Shown here in pieces: positions 28,112 to 37,500 of a stretch of DNA of 64,000 nt. The notes beneath the pieces were generated by a model. The model ran no database searches and was not told the DNA's origin. It saw only the letters and a program-made list of their open reading frames with translations. A program made the translations under genes and the position numbers. Source of the stretch: Ferruginibacter sp. (lineage in GTDB: Bacteria > Bacteroidota > Bacteroidia > Chitinophagales > Chitinophagaceae); contig JAHBTN010000003.1 in the NCBI GenBank assembly GCA_019638575.1, forward strand, positions 1 through 64,000, read 5' to 3'. Positions within the stretch are counted from its first letter, which is position 1. Each line of letters begins with the position of its first letter.

Positions 28112-28348
28112 TTATTTTTGGTTATCCCTCCACTCGTATACCCAGCTACTCTGTATCATTTCAAGATGCCCTTCGTTACTTTCTTCGGGCTTGCCGGCAA
28201 ACTTTGGTATTTCTAAAACCCATTTGTGCAGGTCGGTAAAACGTATGCGGTATATTTTACCTTCATTGAAATCATCGCCAAAGCGTTCATATAATTTCAT
28301 AGCAATATCTTCGTAATCGCTCCAGTAAATGGGGGGTTCAAAAGTCAT
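28112..28348 (-). CDS. iscX: IscX-like Fe-S assembly protein
   Basis: 78 residues. The segments IYWSDYEDIAMKLYERFGD, FTDLHKWV and HLEMIQSSWVYEW are the conserved acidic IscX (YfhJ) core, which binds IscS and iron and tunes Fe-S cluster assembly. It lies 44 bases downstream of the ferredoxin gene on the same strand, as at the end of isc operons, but iscS, iscU and hscA are not in the window. Confidence 0.93.
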   Translation of the reverse strand: MTFEPPIYWSDYEDIAMKLYERFGDDFNEGKIYRIRFTDLHKWVLEIPKFAGKPEESNEGHLEMIQSSWVYEWRDNQK

Positions 28349-28392
28349 AAGTTGCTAATTTTAATAAAGTGCCAATGTACAAAATAGCTTTT

Positions 28393-28728
28393 TTATTCTC
28401 CTAAAAACTGGGTCTGGTCGGGTAAGGTTACAGTAATATCTCCACTGCCTTCCAGTAAAACGCATTGGCAACCCAGCCTTGAATTTAAACGTGGATTAAC
28501 AGCCCTGTCGATAAAATCCTCTTCCCTGTCCGACAATTCTTCAATAAAATCTTCACCCTGCTCAACATATACATGGCAGGTACTGCATGCACAAACACCG
28601 CCGCAGTTATGGTGAAGCTCTATATCGTTTTTTAAAGCTGTTTCTAAAATTGAATCTCCTGCAGCAATATCTTTTAGCGTAATGGGTTCAAGGCCTTTCT
28701 GTTCAAACTTAAATGTTACATTATACAT
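28393..28728 (-). CDS. 2Fe-2S ferredoxin (ISC/adrenodoxin type)
   Basis: 111 residues. The cluster ligands fit Cx5CxxC...C with Cys42, Cys48, Cys51 and Cys87 (in RLGCQ). Two further cysteines (46 and 89) are present. Acidic and cytoplasmic. This class supplies electrons for Fe-S cluster assembly, which fits the iscX neighbour. Confidence 0.92.
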   Translation of the reverse strand: MYNVTFKFEQKGLEPITLKDIAAGDSILETALKNDIELHHNCGGVCACSTCHVYVEQGEDFIEELSDREEDFIDRAVNPRLNSRLGCQCVLLEGSGDITVTLPDQTQFLGE

Positions 28729-28750
28729 AATTACTGCAAATTTCGGATTG

Positions 28751-28758
28751 CAAACCTA
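28751..28758 (-). promoter_or_regulatory. -7 element of the ferredoxin-iscX unit
   Basis: Minus strand TAGGTTTG, exact TAnnTTTG, 22 bases before the ferredoxin ATG. No -33 at standard spacing. Confidence 0.3.
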
Positions 28759-28809
28759 CTTTAAATTACTAATTAAGGAAAATATAAGTTGGCAAGTGTG
28801 TTTTTTAAG

Positions 28810-28840
28810 TTTGGAATATTGAAATCATTTATTATTTTTC
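28810..28840 (+). promoter_or_regulatory. Candidate promoter of the GyrI-like lipoprotein gene
   Basis: TTTG at 28810-28813, a 19-base spacer, and TATTTTTC at 28833-28840 (seven of eight TAnnTTTG positions). It would give a leader of roughly 25 bases. Confidence 0.35.
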
Positions 28841-28870
28841 GTTTTCAATTGTAACCCCACAAAAGCTTTT

Positions 28871-29524
28871 ATGTTATTAAGATCAATACTTGTTTACTGT
28901 GCTTTTGTAACTATCATCATTTTTATGAATGCCTGCAATGGCAACAGCACAAAAAAAGATGATAAACCCGTTGCCGACAGCAGCAAAAAGACTGTAAAAA
29001 AAGAAGAAATAAAAAAAGAGCCGGAAAAAAAATTTGAACGACCCCCTATTGTAAACATTATTGATACGCTTGCCATAAAAAAAACGGTTATTTATTGTGC
29101 CGATAGTGCAGCAACCTTTGAACGAATTGCAACTAAACTTTCTAAAATTTATACAGGCAAACTTGCTGAATATGCAAAGAAGAATAATGTAAAAATAATT
29201 GGCAAACCAATAGCCTGGTTTAAAAAACAAAAAGCGCCCTATTTTTTTGAAGCTGCCTTACCTGTAAATAAAAAAGGTGCTAAAGCTGTTACTGGTGTGC
29301 AGGTACGTGAACTTGCTGCCGGGAAAGTAGTGGTAGCCCACTTTTATGGCCCTTATGAACTATTACCAGTAGGTTACGATGCAGTTAAGGAATATTTAAA
29401 AGATAATAAGAAAATTTCTGCCGGCAGCCCATACGAAATTTATGTAACCGACCCTATTGATAAAGACGAGAAACCTGTGGACCCATATAAAATACAAACG
29501 GATATTGTTTTTCCTATAAAATAA
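28871..29524 (+). CDS. Lipoprotein with GyrI-like ligand-binding domain
   Basis: 217 residues. Lipoprotein signal ending in MNAC (Cys22), then a Lys/Glu-rich linker (about residues 28-57), then a globular domain. The domain's middle (VRELAAGKVVVAHFYGPYELLPVGYDAVKEYL) and end (SPYEIYVTDP, DIVFPIK) match the GyrI-like small-molecule-binding fold usually found in cytoplasmic regulators. Here it appears exported and membrane-anchored. Ligand unknown. It lies between the ferredoxin and DUF2520 genes in opposite orientation. Confidence 0.72.
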   Translation: MLLRSILVYCAFVTIIIFMNACNGNSTKKDDKPVADSSKKTVKKEEIKKEPEKKFERPPIVNIIDTLAIKKTVIYCADSAATFERIATKLSKIYTGKLAEYAKKNNVKIIGKPIAWFKKQKAPYFFEAALPVNKKGAKAVTGVQVRELAAGKVVVAHFYGPYELLPVGYDAVKEYLKDNKKISAGSPYEIYVTDPIDKDEKPVDPYKIQTDIVFPIK

Positions 29525-29530
29525 TACGGG

Positions 29531-30289
29531 TTAGTTTTCTCTTAGGATACTATCTGTAAGCTTTAAATATATATACCTGAGTTTTTGATGATTGGTTAAA
29601 AGGCGCAGGTGTTTATCCAAAGTAAATACATCGTTACGCATTGCCGGCCCGGTTTGCATGTTGGCAGGCGAATGTGTGGCTGTACGCTGGGCAGTTTCTA
29701 ATATTAACGGAGTAAGCAGTTTAAAATTAACATGTTCTTTTTGGCAAAATTCTTCGGCAAGGGCAAACAGGTGATTACTGAAATTGCTAACTACCACTGC
29801 TGCCACATGCAACTTCAATCTATCTTCATCGGTAGCTTTTACCACATTTGATGAAAGAGATTTAGCAAGATCCTGAATCAAAGTAAAAGTTTCAACCGTA
29901 TTACCATCAATTAAAAAAGGTATTTCTTTTATGTCGTTTAATTCGCTGCGAAGGCTTTGCAATGGATACAACACCCCATAATTTTCAGATACATCCTTTA
30001 GCACTTCAAGCGGTACAGAACCGGCTGTATGCACTACTAATTTTTTACCAAGCTTTAATTTATTGTGCAATCCATACAAAGCACCGTCGCTGATAGCTAC
30101 TATATATATGTCGGCGCCGGTATTAATGCTGCCATCCAAATCGCAATAAGTACAGCCAAGTTCATCGGCTAAAGTTTTTGCATGTTCAGGATGCCGGCTT
30201 ACTACTTGTAAAACTTTATGATTGTTTTTAACAAGAACCCTTCCTAAAACAGTAGCCACATTGCCCGAACCGATGATTACAACCTGCAT
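29531..30289 (-). CDS. Rossmann-like and DUF2520 domain protein
   Basis: 252 residues. N-terminal Rossmann motif (VVIIGSGNVATVLG, GxGxxA type) with the EVLKDVSENYGVLYPLQSLR block, then a helical DUF2520 C-terminal domain (HVAAVVVSNFSNHLFALAEE). This is the pyrroline-5-carboxylate/ketopantoate-reductase-like architecture; the substrate is unknown. In Bacteroidota it is often the first gene of the KdsC, UbiA, Maf run; here the GyrI-like, ferredoxin and iscX genes separate it from that run. Confidence 0.85.
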   Translation of the reverse strand: MQVVIIGSGNVATVLGRVLVKNNHKVLQVVSRHPEHAKTLADELGCTYCDLDGSINTGADIYIVAISDGALYGLHNKLKLGKKLVVHTAGSVPLEVLKDVSENYGVLYPLQSLRSELNDIKEIPFLIDGNTVETFTLIQDLAKSLSSNVVKATDEDRLKLHVAAVVVSNFSNHLFALAEEFCQKEHVNFKLLTPLILETAQRTATHSPANMQTGPAMRNDVFTLDKHLRLLTNHQKLRYIYLKLTDSILREN

Positions 30290-30309
30290 AGCCTTAATTT
30301 TGTAGTATT

Positions 30310-31149
30310 ATGAAACTTTCACAAAGATTAGGAATAACATACATTCAAACAAAAATTAAATTACTATCATTAATATCTGAAAAAAAAGCTGCACAAAAAG
30401 CTTTTGAAGCTTTTGGAACGCCATATAAAAAATGGGTTCCCAAAAACCCTTTAAAAAATACCGAAGAAATTGAACTTGTATTAAACAACAAAAAAATTGC
30501 CGGTTACCGCTGGAACCACCCTCAACAAAAAAAAGCTTTAATACTGCATGGCTTTGGTTCGGCTGCATATAAGTTTGAAGAATATGCCAGCTTACTAACA
30601 GTAAAAGGTTATGAAATTCTTGCTTTTGATGCGCCGGCTCATGGCGATAGTGAGGGCAATACTACCAACGTAATTGAATATTGCGAAATGATTGAAGAAG
30701 TGATGAAAGTATATGGCCCTGTTGATGGCTTTATTGCCCATTCGTTTGGAGGTATAGCACTTAGTCTTGCATTGGAAAAAATACCGGGTAATAAAAAAAC
30801 AAAAGTGGTTTTTATTGCACCTGCAACAGAAACAACATCGGCAGTAAATGATGCTTTTAACATGTTGAAGATTAAAAATAAAAAAGTAAGAACAGCGTTT
30901 GAGAATTTAATACTGGAAGTTAGCGGTAAAAACACTGCATGGTTTTCAATGCGCAGGGCTATGAATAATATTGCTGCATCTGTATTATGGATACATGATG
31001 AAGACGATACTATCACTCCCTGGGCCGATGCAGAAAAAGTGAAGACGGACAATCATCCAAATATTAAATTCATTGTTACAAAAGGGCTGGGCCACAGTAA
31101 AATATATCACGATAAAACAGTGAAAGAACAGGTAATAAAGTTTCTATAA
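30310..31149 (+). CDS. Alpha/beta hydrolase
   Basis: 279 residues, cytoplasmic. The oxyanion motif is LHGFGSAAYKF, the nucleophile elbow AHSFGG, the acid in HDEDDTITPW and the histidine in GLGHSK. General serine hydrolase or lipase-like; substrate not deducible. It is transcribed divergently from the DUF2520 gene across only 20 bases, which contain an exact TAATTTTG -7 element. Confidence 0.87.
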   Translation: MKLSQRLGITYIQTKIKLLSLISEKKAAQKAFEAFGTPYKKWVPKNPLKNTEEIELVLNNKKIAGYRWNHPQQKKALILHGFGSAAYKFEEYASLLTVKGYEILAFDAPAHGDSEGNTTNVIEYCEMIEEVMKVYGPVDGFIAHSFGGIALSLALEKIPGNKKTKVVFIAPATETTSAVNDAFNMLKIKNKKVRTAFENLILEVSGKNTAWFSMRRAMNNIAASVLWIHDEDDTITPWADAEKVKTDNHPNIKFIVTKGLGHSKIYHDKTVKEQVIKFL

Positions 31150-31184
31150 ACTGATTGTGATACTAGGAAGAATTTTAAAAATTA

Positions 31185-31214
31185 TTTGGAATTTTCAATT
31201 TTAAACTAATATTG
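31185..31214 (+). promoter_or_regulatory. Candidate topA promoter
   Basis: TTTG at 31185-31188, an 18-base spacer and TAATATTG at 31207-31214 (seven of eight consensus bases). It would produce a leader of about 115-120 bases containing the structured element at 31246-31309. Confidence 0.35.
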
Positions 31215-31245
31215 CATTGCAGGTAATGATGTAAAATTTAAACAA

Positions 31246-31309
31246 AGCTGCAGGTTGTGATGCCGTACAAGTGAGTGACACAACAGTGCTGAAACCATTT
31301 ACTGCAGCT
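31246..31309 (+). promoter_or_regulatory. Nested inverted repeats in the topA leader
   Basis: An outer pair AGCTGCAG (31246-31253) and CTGCAGCT (31302-31309) encloses an inner pair GTTGTG (31254-31259) and CACAAC (31279-31284). The outer left arm abuts the inner left arm, so the transcript could stack both helices. The inner loop contains CCGTACAAGTGAGTGA. It ends 28 bases before the topA ATG, where it could affect translation. No known riboswitch was recognised. Confidence 0.45.
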
Positions 31310-31337
31310 GGTTACAAAAGAATTTTGAAAGATATTT

Positions 31338-33881
31338 ATGGCAAAAAATTTATTAATAGTTGAGTCTCCGGCAAAGGCAAAAACCATTGAAGCAATTCTT
31401 GGTAAAGACTTTGAAGTGAAGAGTTGCTTTGGGCATATACGAGACCTGGAGAAGAACGACATGGGTATAGATATTGCCAATGATTTTAAACCCACTTATA
31501 TCATATCGCCCGATAAAACTAAAGTGGTAAGCGAATTAAAAAGCCTTGCAAAAAAAGCAGATGCTGTTTGGCTGGCATCGGATGAAGACCGTGAAGGTGA
31601 AAGCATCAGCTGGCATTTAGCCGAAGTGCTGGGGCTTGATCCTAAAACAACTAAACGCATCGTTTTTCATGAAATAACTAAACCTGCCATTTTAAAAGCG
31701 GTGGAAAACCCACGCACTATTGATATGCATTTGGTAGATGCACAACAGGCCCGCCGTGTGGTTGACCGCCTAGTAGGTTTTGAATTAAGCCCGGTACTGT
31801 GGCGCAAGATAGGCATGAGTGGTGGCTTAAGCGCCGGCCGTGTACAAAGTGTGGCGGTAAAATTAATTGTAGAAAAAGAAAGAGAGATAAATGCATTTGT
31901 ACCTGTAAGCAGTTTTAAACTGGAAGCCACATTAGCAGCAACCGACCTTAATAATAAAACCGTATCGTTTAAAGCCGAAGGCGCCAAACAAAACAGCGAA
32001 GCCGATGCCGAAAAGTTTTTACAAAGTTGCATTGGCGCCAGCTACACCGTAAAAGATATACAGGTGAGGCCCGGCAAACGTACGCCGGCAGCGCCTTTTA
32101 CTACATCTACCTTACAGCAGGAAGCAAGCCGTAAACTGGGCTATAGCGTTAGTAAAACCATGTTGCTGGCACAAAAACTTTACGAAAGCGGTAAGATAAC
32201 ATACATGCGTACCGACAGTGTGAACCTGAGCGATACAGCTATGGAAAGCATCAAGGCCGAAATAGGGAAAAACTTTGGTGATAAATATTTACAGATACGG
32301 AAGTACAAAAATAAAAGTGAAACTGCACAGGAAGCACACGAAGCCATACGCCCAACCTATATGGAAGTAAAGCATGTTGGCGATGCCGATTTACAGCGTT
32401 TGTACGAACTGATTTGGAAACGCACCATTGCATCGCAAATGGCTGATGCCGAACTGGAGAACACAACTGCAAAAATAGACATCAGCACCAACGGGCAACA
32501 ACTTACTGCAAGCGGGCAGGTAATTACATTTGACGGTTTCTTAAAAGTTTATTTTGAGAGTACCGATGAAGAAGATACCGATGACAATGATGAAAGCCGC
32601 CTGCCTAATTTAACAGTTGGGCAACAGCTTAGTTTTGAGCGGATGACTGCCACTGAAAAATTCACTAAACACAGCGCCCGTTATACCGAAGCGTCGCTGG
32701 TTAAAAAACTTGAAGAGCTTGGTATTGGCCGCCCAAGTACCTACGCTCCTACTATCTCTACCATCATTAAACGTAAATATGTAGAGAAAAAAGACAAGGA
32801 ACCGGTGAAAAGGGATTTCCGTATTTTAAGATTAAAAGATGATGAAATAAAAAAAATAACAGAACAGGAAAATACCGGCGCCGAAAAATCAAAACTTTTT
32901 CCTACCGACCTTGGATTGGTGGTTACTGATTTTTTGAATGAACATTTCAACAAAGTGATGGAATACTCTTTTACCGCAAGTATTGAAGAAGAGTTTGACC
33001 AGATTGCAGAAGGCAGGATGAAATGGAGCAGCATGGTAAAAGATTTTTACACACCTTTTCATGAAGGTGTTGAGCATACGCTGGAGAATGCCGAACGTGC
33101 CGTAGGTGAACGCAACCTGGGTACCGACCCTGCAACAGGCAAACCCGTTTTTGCACGTATGGGCCGCTATGGTCCCATGGTACAAATTGGCAGCAGCGAT
33201 GATGAAGAAAAACCAAAGTATGCCAAGCTGAAACCTACACAAAGTATTGAAACCATCAGCCTGGAAGAATCGCTGGAACTTTTTAAACTGGGTGCGCCAT
33301 TGGGTGAATTTGAAGGACAGGAAATAACGGTTAACGTTGGCCGCTTTGGCCCCTATGTAAAATTTGGCGAGCAGTTTATCTCCATACCCCGTGGCGAAGA
33401 GCCGGGCAATGTTGACCTTGAGCGTGCCATTGCCATCATCCAGGCAAAACGAATAGAAGACGCACCTGTGGCACATTACAACGATAAGCCGGTAACAAAA
33501 GGCAAGGGCCGCTTTGGCCCCTTCATAAAATGGAACGACATGTTTATAAACGTGCCAGCCCGTTACGATTTTGAAAACCTTACACAGCAAAACATAAACG
33601 AACTGGTAGAAGCCAAGCTGAAAAAAGAAGCCAACCGCTTCATACAACAATGGCCCGAAGAAAAAATATCTCTGCAAAACGGCCGTTGGGGACCCGAAGC
33701 TGTATATGGCAAAAAACGCCTGCGCCTGCCTAAAGGAAAATATACCGCCGAAGCGCTTGCAACCATCAGTATTGATGAAGTAAAAGAATTTATTTTATCG
33801 CAGGATCCAAATGCATTTAGTAAAAAAGCCCCGGCAAAAAAGAAAGCGGCTACAAAAAAAGCGGCAGTAAAAAAGAAGTAA
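31338..33881 (+). CDS. topA: DNA topoisomerase I
   Basis: Type IA enzyme that relaxes negative supercoils, 847 residues. Toprim domain at the N-terminus (LLIVESPAKAKTIEAIL, ASDEDREGE) and the active-site Tyr289 in KITYMRTDS. Toward the C-terminus, instead of Cys4 zinc ribbons, there are several cysteine-free topo C-terminal repeats, each built around GR(F/Y/W)GP (for example MGRYGPMVQIG, VGRFGPYVKFG, KGRFGPFIKW). It ends in a Lys/Ala-rich tail (KKAPAKKKAATKK), common in Bacteroidota TopA. Confidence 0.97.
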   Translation: MAKNLLIVESPAKAKTIEAILGKDFEVKSCFGHIRDLEKNDMGIDIANDFKPTYIISPDKTKVVSELKSLAKKADAVWLASDEDREGESISWHLAEVLGLDPKTTKRIVFHEITKPAILKAVENPRTIDMHLVDAQQARRVVDRLVGFELSPVLWRKIGMSGGLSAGRVQSVAVKLIVEKEREINAFVPVSSFKLEATLAATDLNNKTVSFKAEGAKQNSEADAEKFLQSCIGASYTVKDIQVRPGKRTPAAPFTTSTLQQEASRKLGYSVSKTMLLAQKLYESGKITYMRTDSVNLSDTAMESIKAEIGKNFGDKYLQIRKYKNKSETAQEAHEAIRPTYMEVKHVGDADLQRLYELIWKRTIASQMADAELENTTAKIDISTNGQQLTASGQVITFDGFLKVYFESTDEEDTDDNDESRLPNLTVGQQLSFERMTATEKFTKHSARYTEASLVKKLEELGIGRPSTYAPTISTIIKRKYVEKKDKEPVKRDFRILRLKDDEIKKITEQENTGAEKSKLFPTDLGLVVTDFLNEHFNKVMEYSFTASIEEEFDQIAEGRMKWSSMVKDFYTPFHEGVEHTLENAERAVGERNLGTDPATGKPVFARMGRYGPMVQIGSSDDEEKPKYAKLKPTQSIETISLEESLELFKLGAPLGEFEGQEITVNVGRFGPYVKFGEQFISIPRGEEPGNVDLERAIAIIQAKRIEDAPVAHYNDKPVTKGKGRFGPFIKWNDMFINVPARYDFENLTQQNINELVEAKLKKEANRFIQQWPEEKISLQNGRWGPEAVYGKKRLRLPKGKYTAEALATISIDEVKEFILSQDPNAFSKKAPAKKKAATKKAAVKKK

Positions 33882-33894
33882 TTTTTTTATGACC

Positions 33895-33958
33895 CCGGCG
33901 CCAAACCGCTATGCAACTACATAGGCGTCGCACTCTTGTACTGTATTTCTTTATTGAA
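33895..33958. repeat. Possible dispersed repeat downstream of topA
   Basis: The gap after topA holds a GC-richer stretch than the surrounding spacers (CCCCGGCGCC, then GGCGTCGCACTCTTGTAC). Its GCGTCGCACTCTTGTACTGTA segment agrees at 15 of 21 positions with the reverse complement of the loop region in the topA leader. With so few bases this match could be chance. No terminator is obvious here. Confidence 0.3.
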
Positions 33959-34024
33959 CTTTTTTTGAAGGTTTTATTAATGTAACCATTATCAGCAACC
34001 ATCATTTAATTTTACCTTTATCAC

Positions 34025-34432
34025 ATGCAAACAGATTGCTTTGAAATTGCCATCACTGTAGCCCCGCATGATTTGGATGACATGCAGCATGTGAACAATG
34101 TGGTTTACCTGCAATGGGTGCAGGATGCAGCCCTTGCACACTGGAATGCAAAAGCAAGTGCAGCCATCCGTGAAAAATATAAATGGGTGGTGCTACGCCA
34201 CGAAATAGATTACAAAAGCCCCGGCTTTTTAAATGATGAATTAATATTAAAAACCTGGGTGTATGATTATAACGGTGTACGCTCAACCCGTTTGGTACAA
34301 ATAATCCGAAAAAAAGACAACAAACTTCTTGCACAGGCTAGTACTTCATGGTGCTTACTACAAGCCGCCACCGGCAAACCTGCAAGAATAGGAGAAGATA
34401 TAATGGATTTGTTCAAACCCCAGGTACAGTAA
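34025..34432 (+). CDS. Hotdog-fold acyl-CoA thioesterase
   Basis: 135 residues, one 4HBT-type hotdog domain. The motif DLDDMQHVNNVVYLQWVQDA carries the Asp/Asn active-site block, followed by VVLRHEIDYKSPGFLNDEL. The family hydrolyses acyl-CoA thioesters; chain preference unknown. Standard size for YbgC/4HBT-like proteins. Confidence 0.9.
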   Translation: MQTDCFEIAITVAPHDLDDMQHVNNVVYLQWVQDAALAHWNAKASAAIREKYKWVVLRHEIDYKSPGFLNDELILKTWVYDYNGVRSTRLVQIIRKKDNKLLAQASTSWCLLQAATGKPARIGEDIMDLFKPQVQ

Positions 34433-34556
34433 CATAGTTTTGTTTAATCTTTATTTCACTGGTTAATTAAAACCTGTTCCTACTTTTTAAAGCTTTGGGT
34501 TTTCTTTAATTTTACGTTGGCATACATTTATTCCTTTCACATTTTATTTTTAGCCA

Positions 34557-37500
34557 ATGAATCATTCAATCCAAAAAATTGTGTTTTCAAAATTCAGTCT
34601 CCTTTTTATACTATCATCATTCTTTACCAGCAATACAATTGCACAGGAAAAAAATCTTTTATCAACCAAAATCGTATCTGCCGAAAAAATAAACCCAACA
34701 ACAGCACAGCTTGTTTATACCGACGGGCACCGCCTTACAATTGATTTTTATGGTGAAAATATTTTTAGAATATTTGAAGACACAACCGGCGGCATTGTGC
34801 GTAACCCAGATGCAATGCCGCCTGCCAGCATGCTTGTAGAAAACCCAAGAAGAAATGTTAGCAATATATTATTAACTCACGATGCAATTAAATTCACCAT
34901 TTCCTCTGCAAAAATTTCTATCGAAATTGATAAAAACAATTCTTTGTTGAAAGTGATAAACAAGTCTACAAAAAAAATTGCTTTACAAACATTAAAGCCG
35001 GTAAGTTTTGCCAATAGCAAAACAACACTTGTATTGCAGGAGGGTGAACAGGAATATTTTTTTGGCGGAGGAGTGCAAAATGGTCGTTTCTCTCACAAAG
35101 GAAAAAGTATATCAATAGTTAATGAAAATAGCTGGACAGACGGCGGCGTGGCTTCACCGGCACCATTTTACTGGTCAACAAACGGATATGGCATGTTGTG
35201 GCATAGCTTTAAACCTGGCAAATATGATTTTGGCGCCACAAAAAATGGTGAAGTAACCTTATGGCACAATACTCAATACCTGGATGTTTTTTTTATGATT
35301 GATGATGGCGCAGTAAACCTCTTAAATGATTATTACCAATTAACGGGCAACCCTGTTTTATTACCCAAGTTTGCTTTTTATGAAGGCCACTTAAATGCCT
35401 ACAACCGTGACTACTGGAAAGAAGACAGCACAGGTATTTTGTTTGAAGATGGTAAACGCTATAAAGAAAGCCAGAAAGATAATGGCGGCATTAAAGAATC
35501 GCTGAACGGCGAAAAAAACAATTACCAGTTTTCGGCACGTGCAGTTATCGACAGGTATCAGCAACATGATATGCCACTTGGATGGATTTTGCCCAACGAT
35601 GGTTATGGTGCCGGATACGGGCAAACAAGCACACTTGACAGTAATATAGCTAACCTAAAATCGTTTGGCGATTATGCACGCAAACACGGAGTGCAGATTG
35701 GGCTTTGGACACAATCTGACCTGCATCCAAAACAAGGCATAAGTGCATTGTTGCAACGTGATATTGTAAAAGAAGTGAGAGATGCCGGTGTACGTGTATT
35801 AAAAACCGATGTGGCATGGGTGGGTGATGGTTATTCATTTGGCTTGCATGGTGTGGCTGATGTGGCACACATTGTACCCTATTATGGTAACAATGCAAGG
35901 CCATTCTTTATAACGCTTGACGGGTGGGCCGGCGCACAACGGTATTCATCAGTTTGGAGCGGCGACCAAACCGGCGGCAATTGGGAATACATACGGTTTC
36001 ATATACCTACATTTATTGGGGCAGGTTTGTCAGGTATGTCAAACATCACATCGGATATGGATGGAATTTTTGGTGGTCAAAATGCAATTGTAAATGCCAG
36101 GGAATTTGAATGGAAAACATTTACACCCATGCAACTGAATATGGATGGATGGGGTACAAATCCAAAATATCCGCAGGCATTGGGCGAGCCTGCTACTTCT
36201 ATCAACCGTACTTATCTTAAATTAAAATCAGCGCTTCTCCCCTACAGTTACAGTATTGCAAAGGAAGCTGTAACCGGCCTTCCCATGATTAAGGCAATGT
36301 TTTTAGAAGAACCTAATGCCTATACTTTGGGCAGGGCAACAAGCTACCAGTTTATGTATGGGCCTTATTTTCTTGTAGCGCCTATCTATCAATCTACAGC
36401 CATGGATAAAGAAGGCAATGATATCCGCAACAATATTTACCTGCCCAAAGGAACCTGGATTGATTATTTTTCGGGAGAGGAATATACAGGCGGCTGCATC
36501 ATCAACAGTTTTGATGCACCCTTATGGAAGCTGCCTGTGTTTGTAAAAAAAGGCGCCATCATTCCAATGAACAATGCCAATAACCATGTAAGCGACATCG
36601 ATGAAAAATTACGCATGTATGAACTGTACCCTTCTGGCAAATCATCGTTTACACAGTATGATGATGATGGCCTAACAGAAGCATACAAGCAAGGTACCGG
36701 CGTTACAACACTTATAGAATGCAGCCAGGCCAAAGATATTGCCAGCATCAGGATTCATGCAAGCAAAGGTGATTTTGATGGTTTTGTAAAACAAAAAACA
36801 ACCATTTTAAAAGTTAACCTTACTGCAAAACCAAAATCGGTAACAGCGGTTGTTGGTAAAAAAAGATTAGTGATTACCAAAGCTACATCGCAGGAAGTAT
36901 TTTATAAAAACAACAACGTTTATTTTTATAACGCAGCGCCGCAATTAAACCAGTTTGCAACAGCAGGCAGTGCATTTGCAAATGTAAAAATTACAAAGAA
37001 CCCACAGGTTTGGGTTAAAATAGCGCCTACAAACATCAGCACAAATGATGTAACAGTTGTAATAAATGGGTTTGTATATAAACCGGCAAATAATCAAAAA
37101 CAACATACAGGTAAATTAACCGTGCCTGCTAATGTTCAAATAGCCGACAGTAATAAAACAGCATATACATTAAAACTAACCTGGAATGAAGTACTCAATG
37201 CAGACTACTATGAAATAATGTTTAAGGATATGCTTTATACAACTATAAAGAGTACACATTTTTTATTTGATAACTTGCAACCTTTAACTGTTTATGATTT
37301 TAAAATAAGAGCCGTAAATAAAAACGAAAACTCAGACTGGACAGGCATACAGGCTAAAACAGCCATCAACCCCTTAGAGTTTGCCATTCACAATATTGCT
37401 GTTAAGTCTACAGCTGAAGATGAAGAAGGAAATGAAATTGCACGCTTGTTTAATTTTGATGACAAGGATACGTGGCATACAAAATATGGGCAAAAAGCTG

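Noticed and set aside
32889..33677. 262-residue minus-strand frame inside topA
   Set aside because: It lies wholly opposite a clearly coding topA region, is Cys/Phe-rich and has no family features; an antisense artefact.
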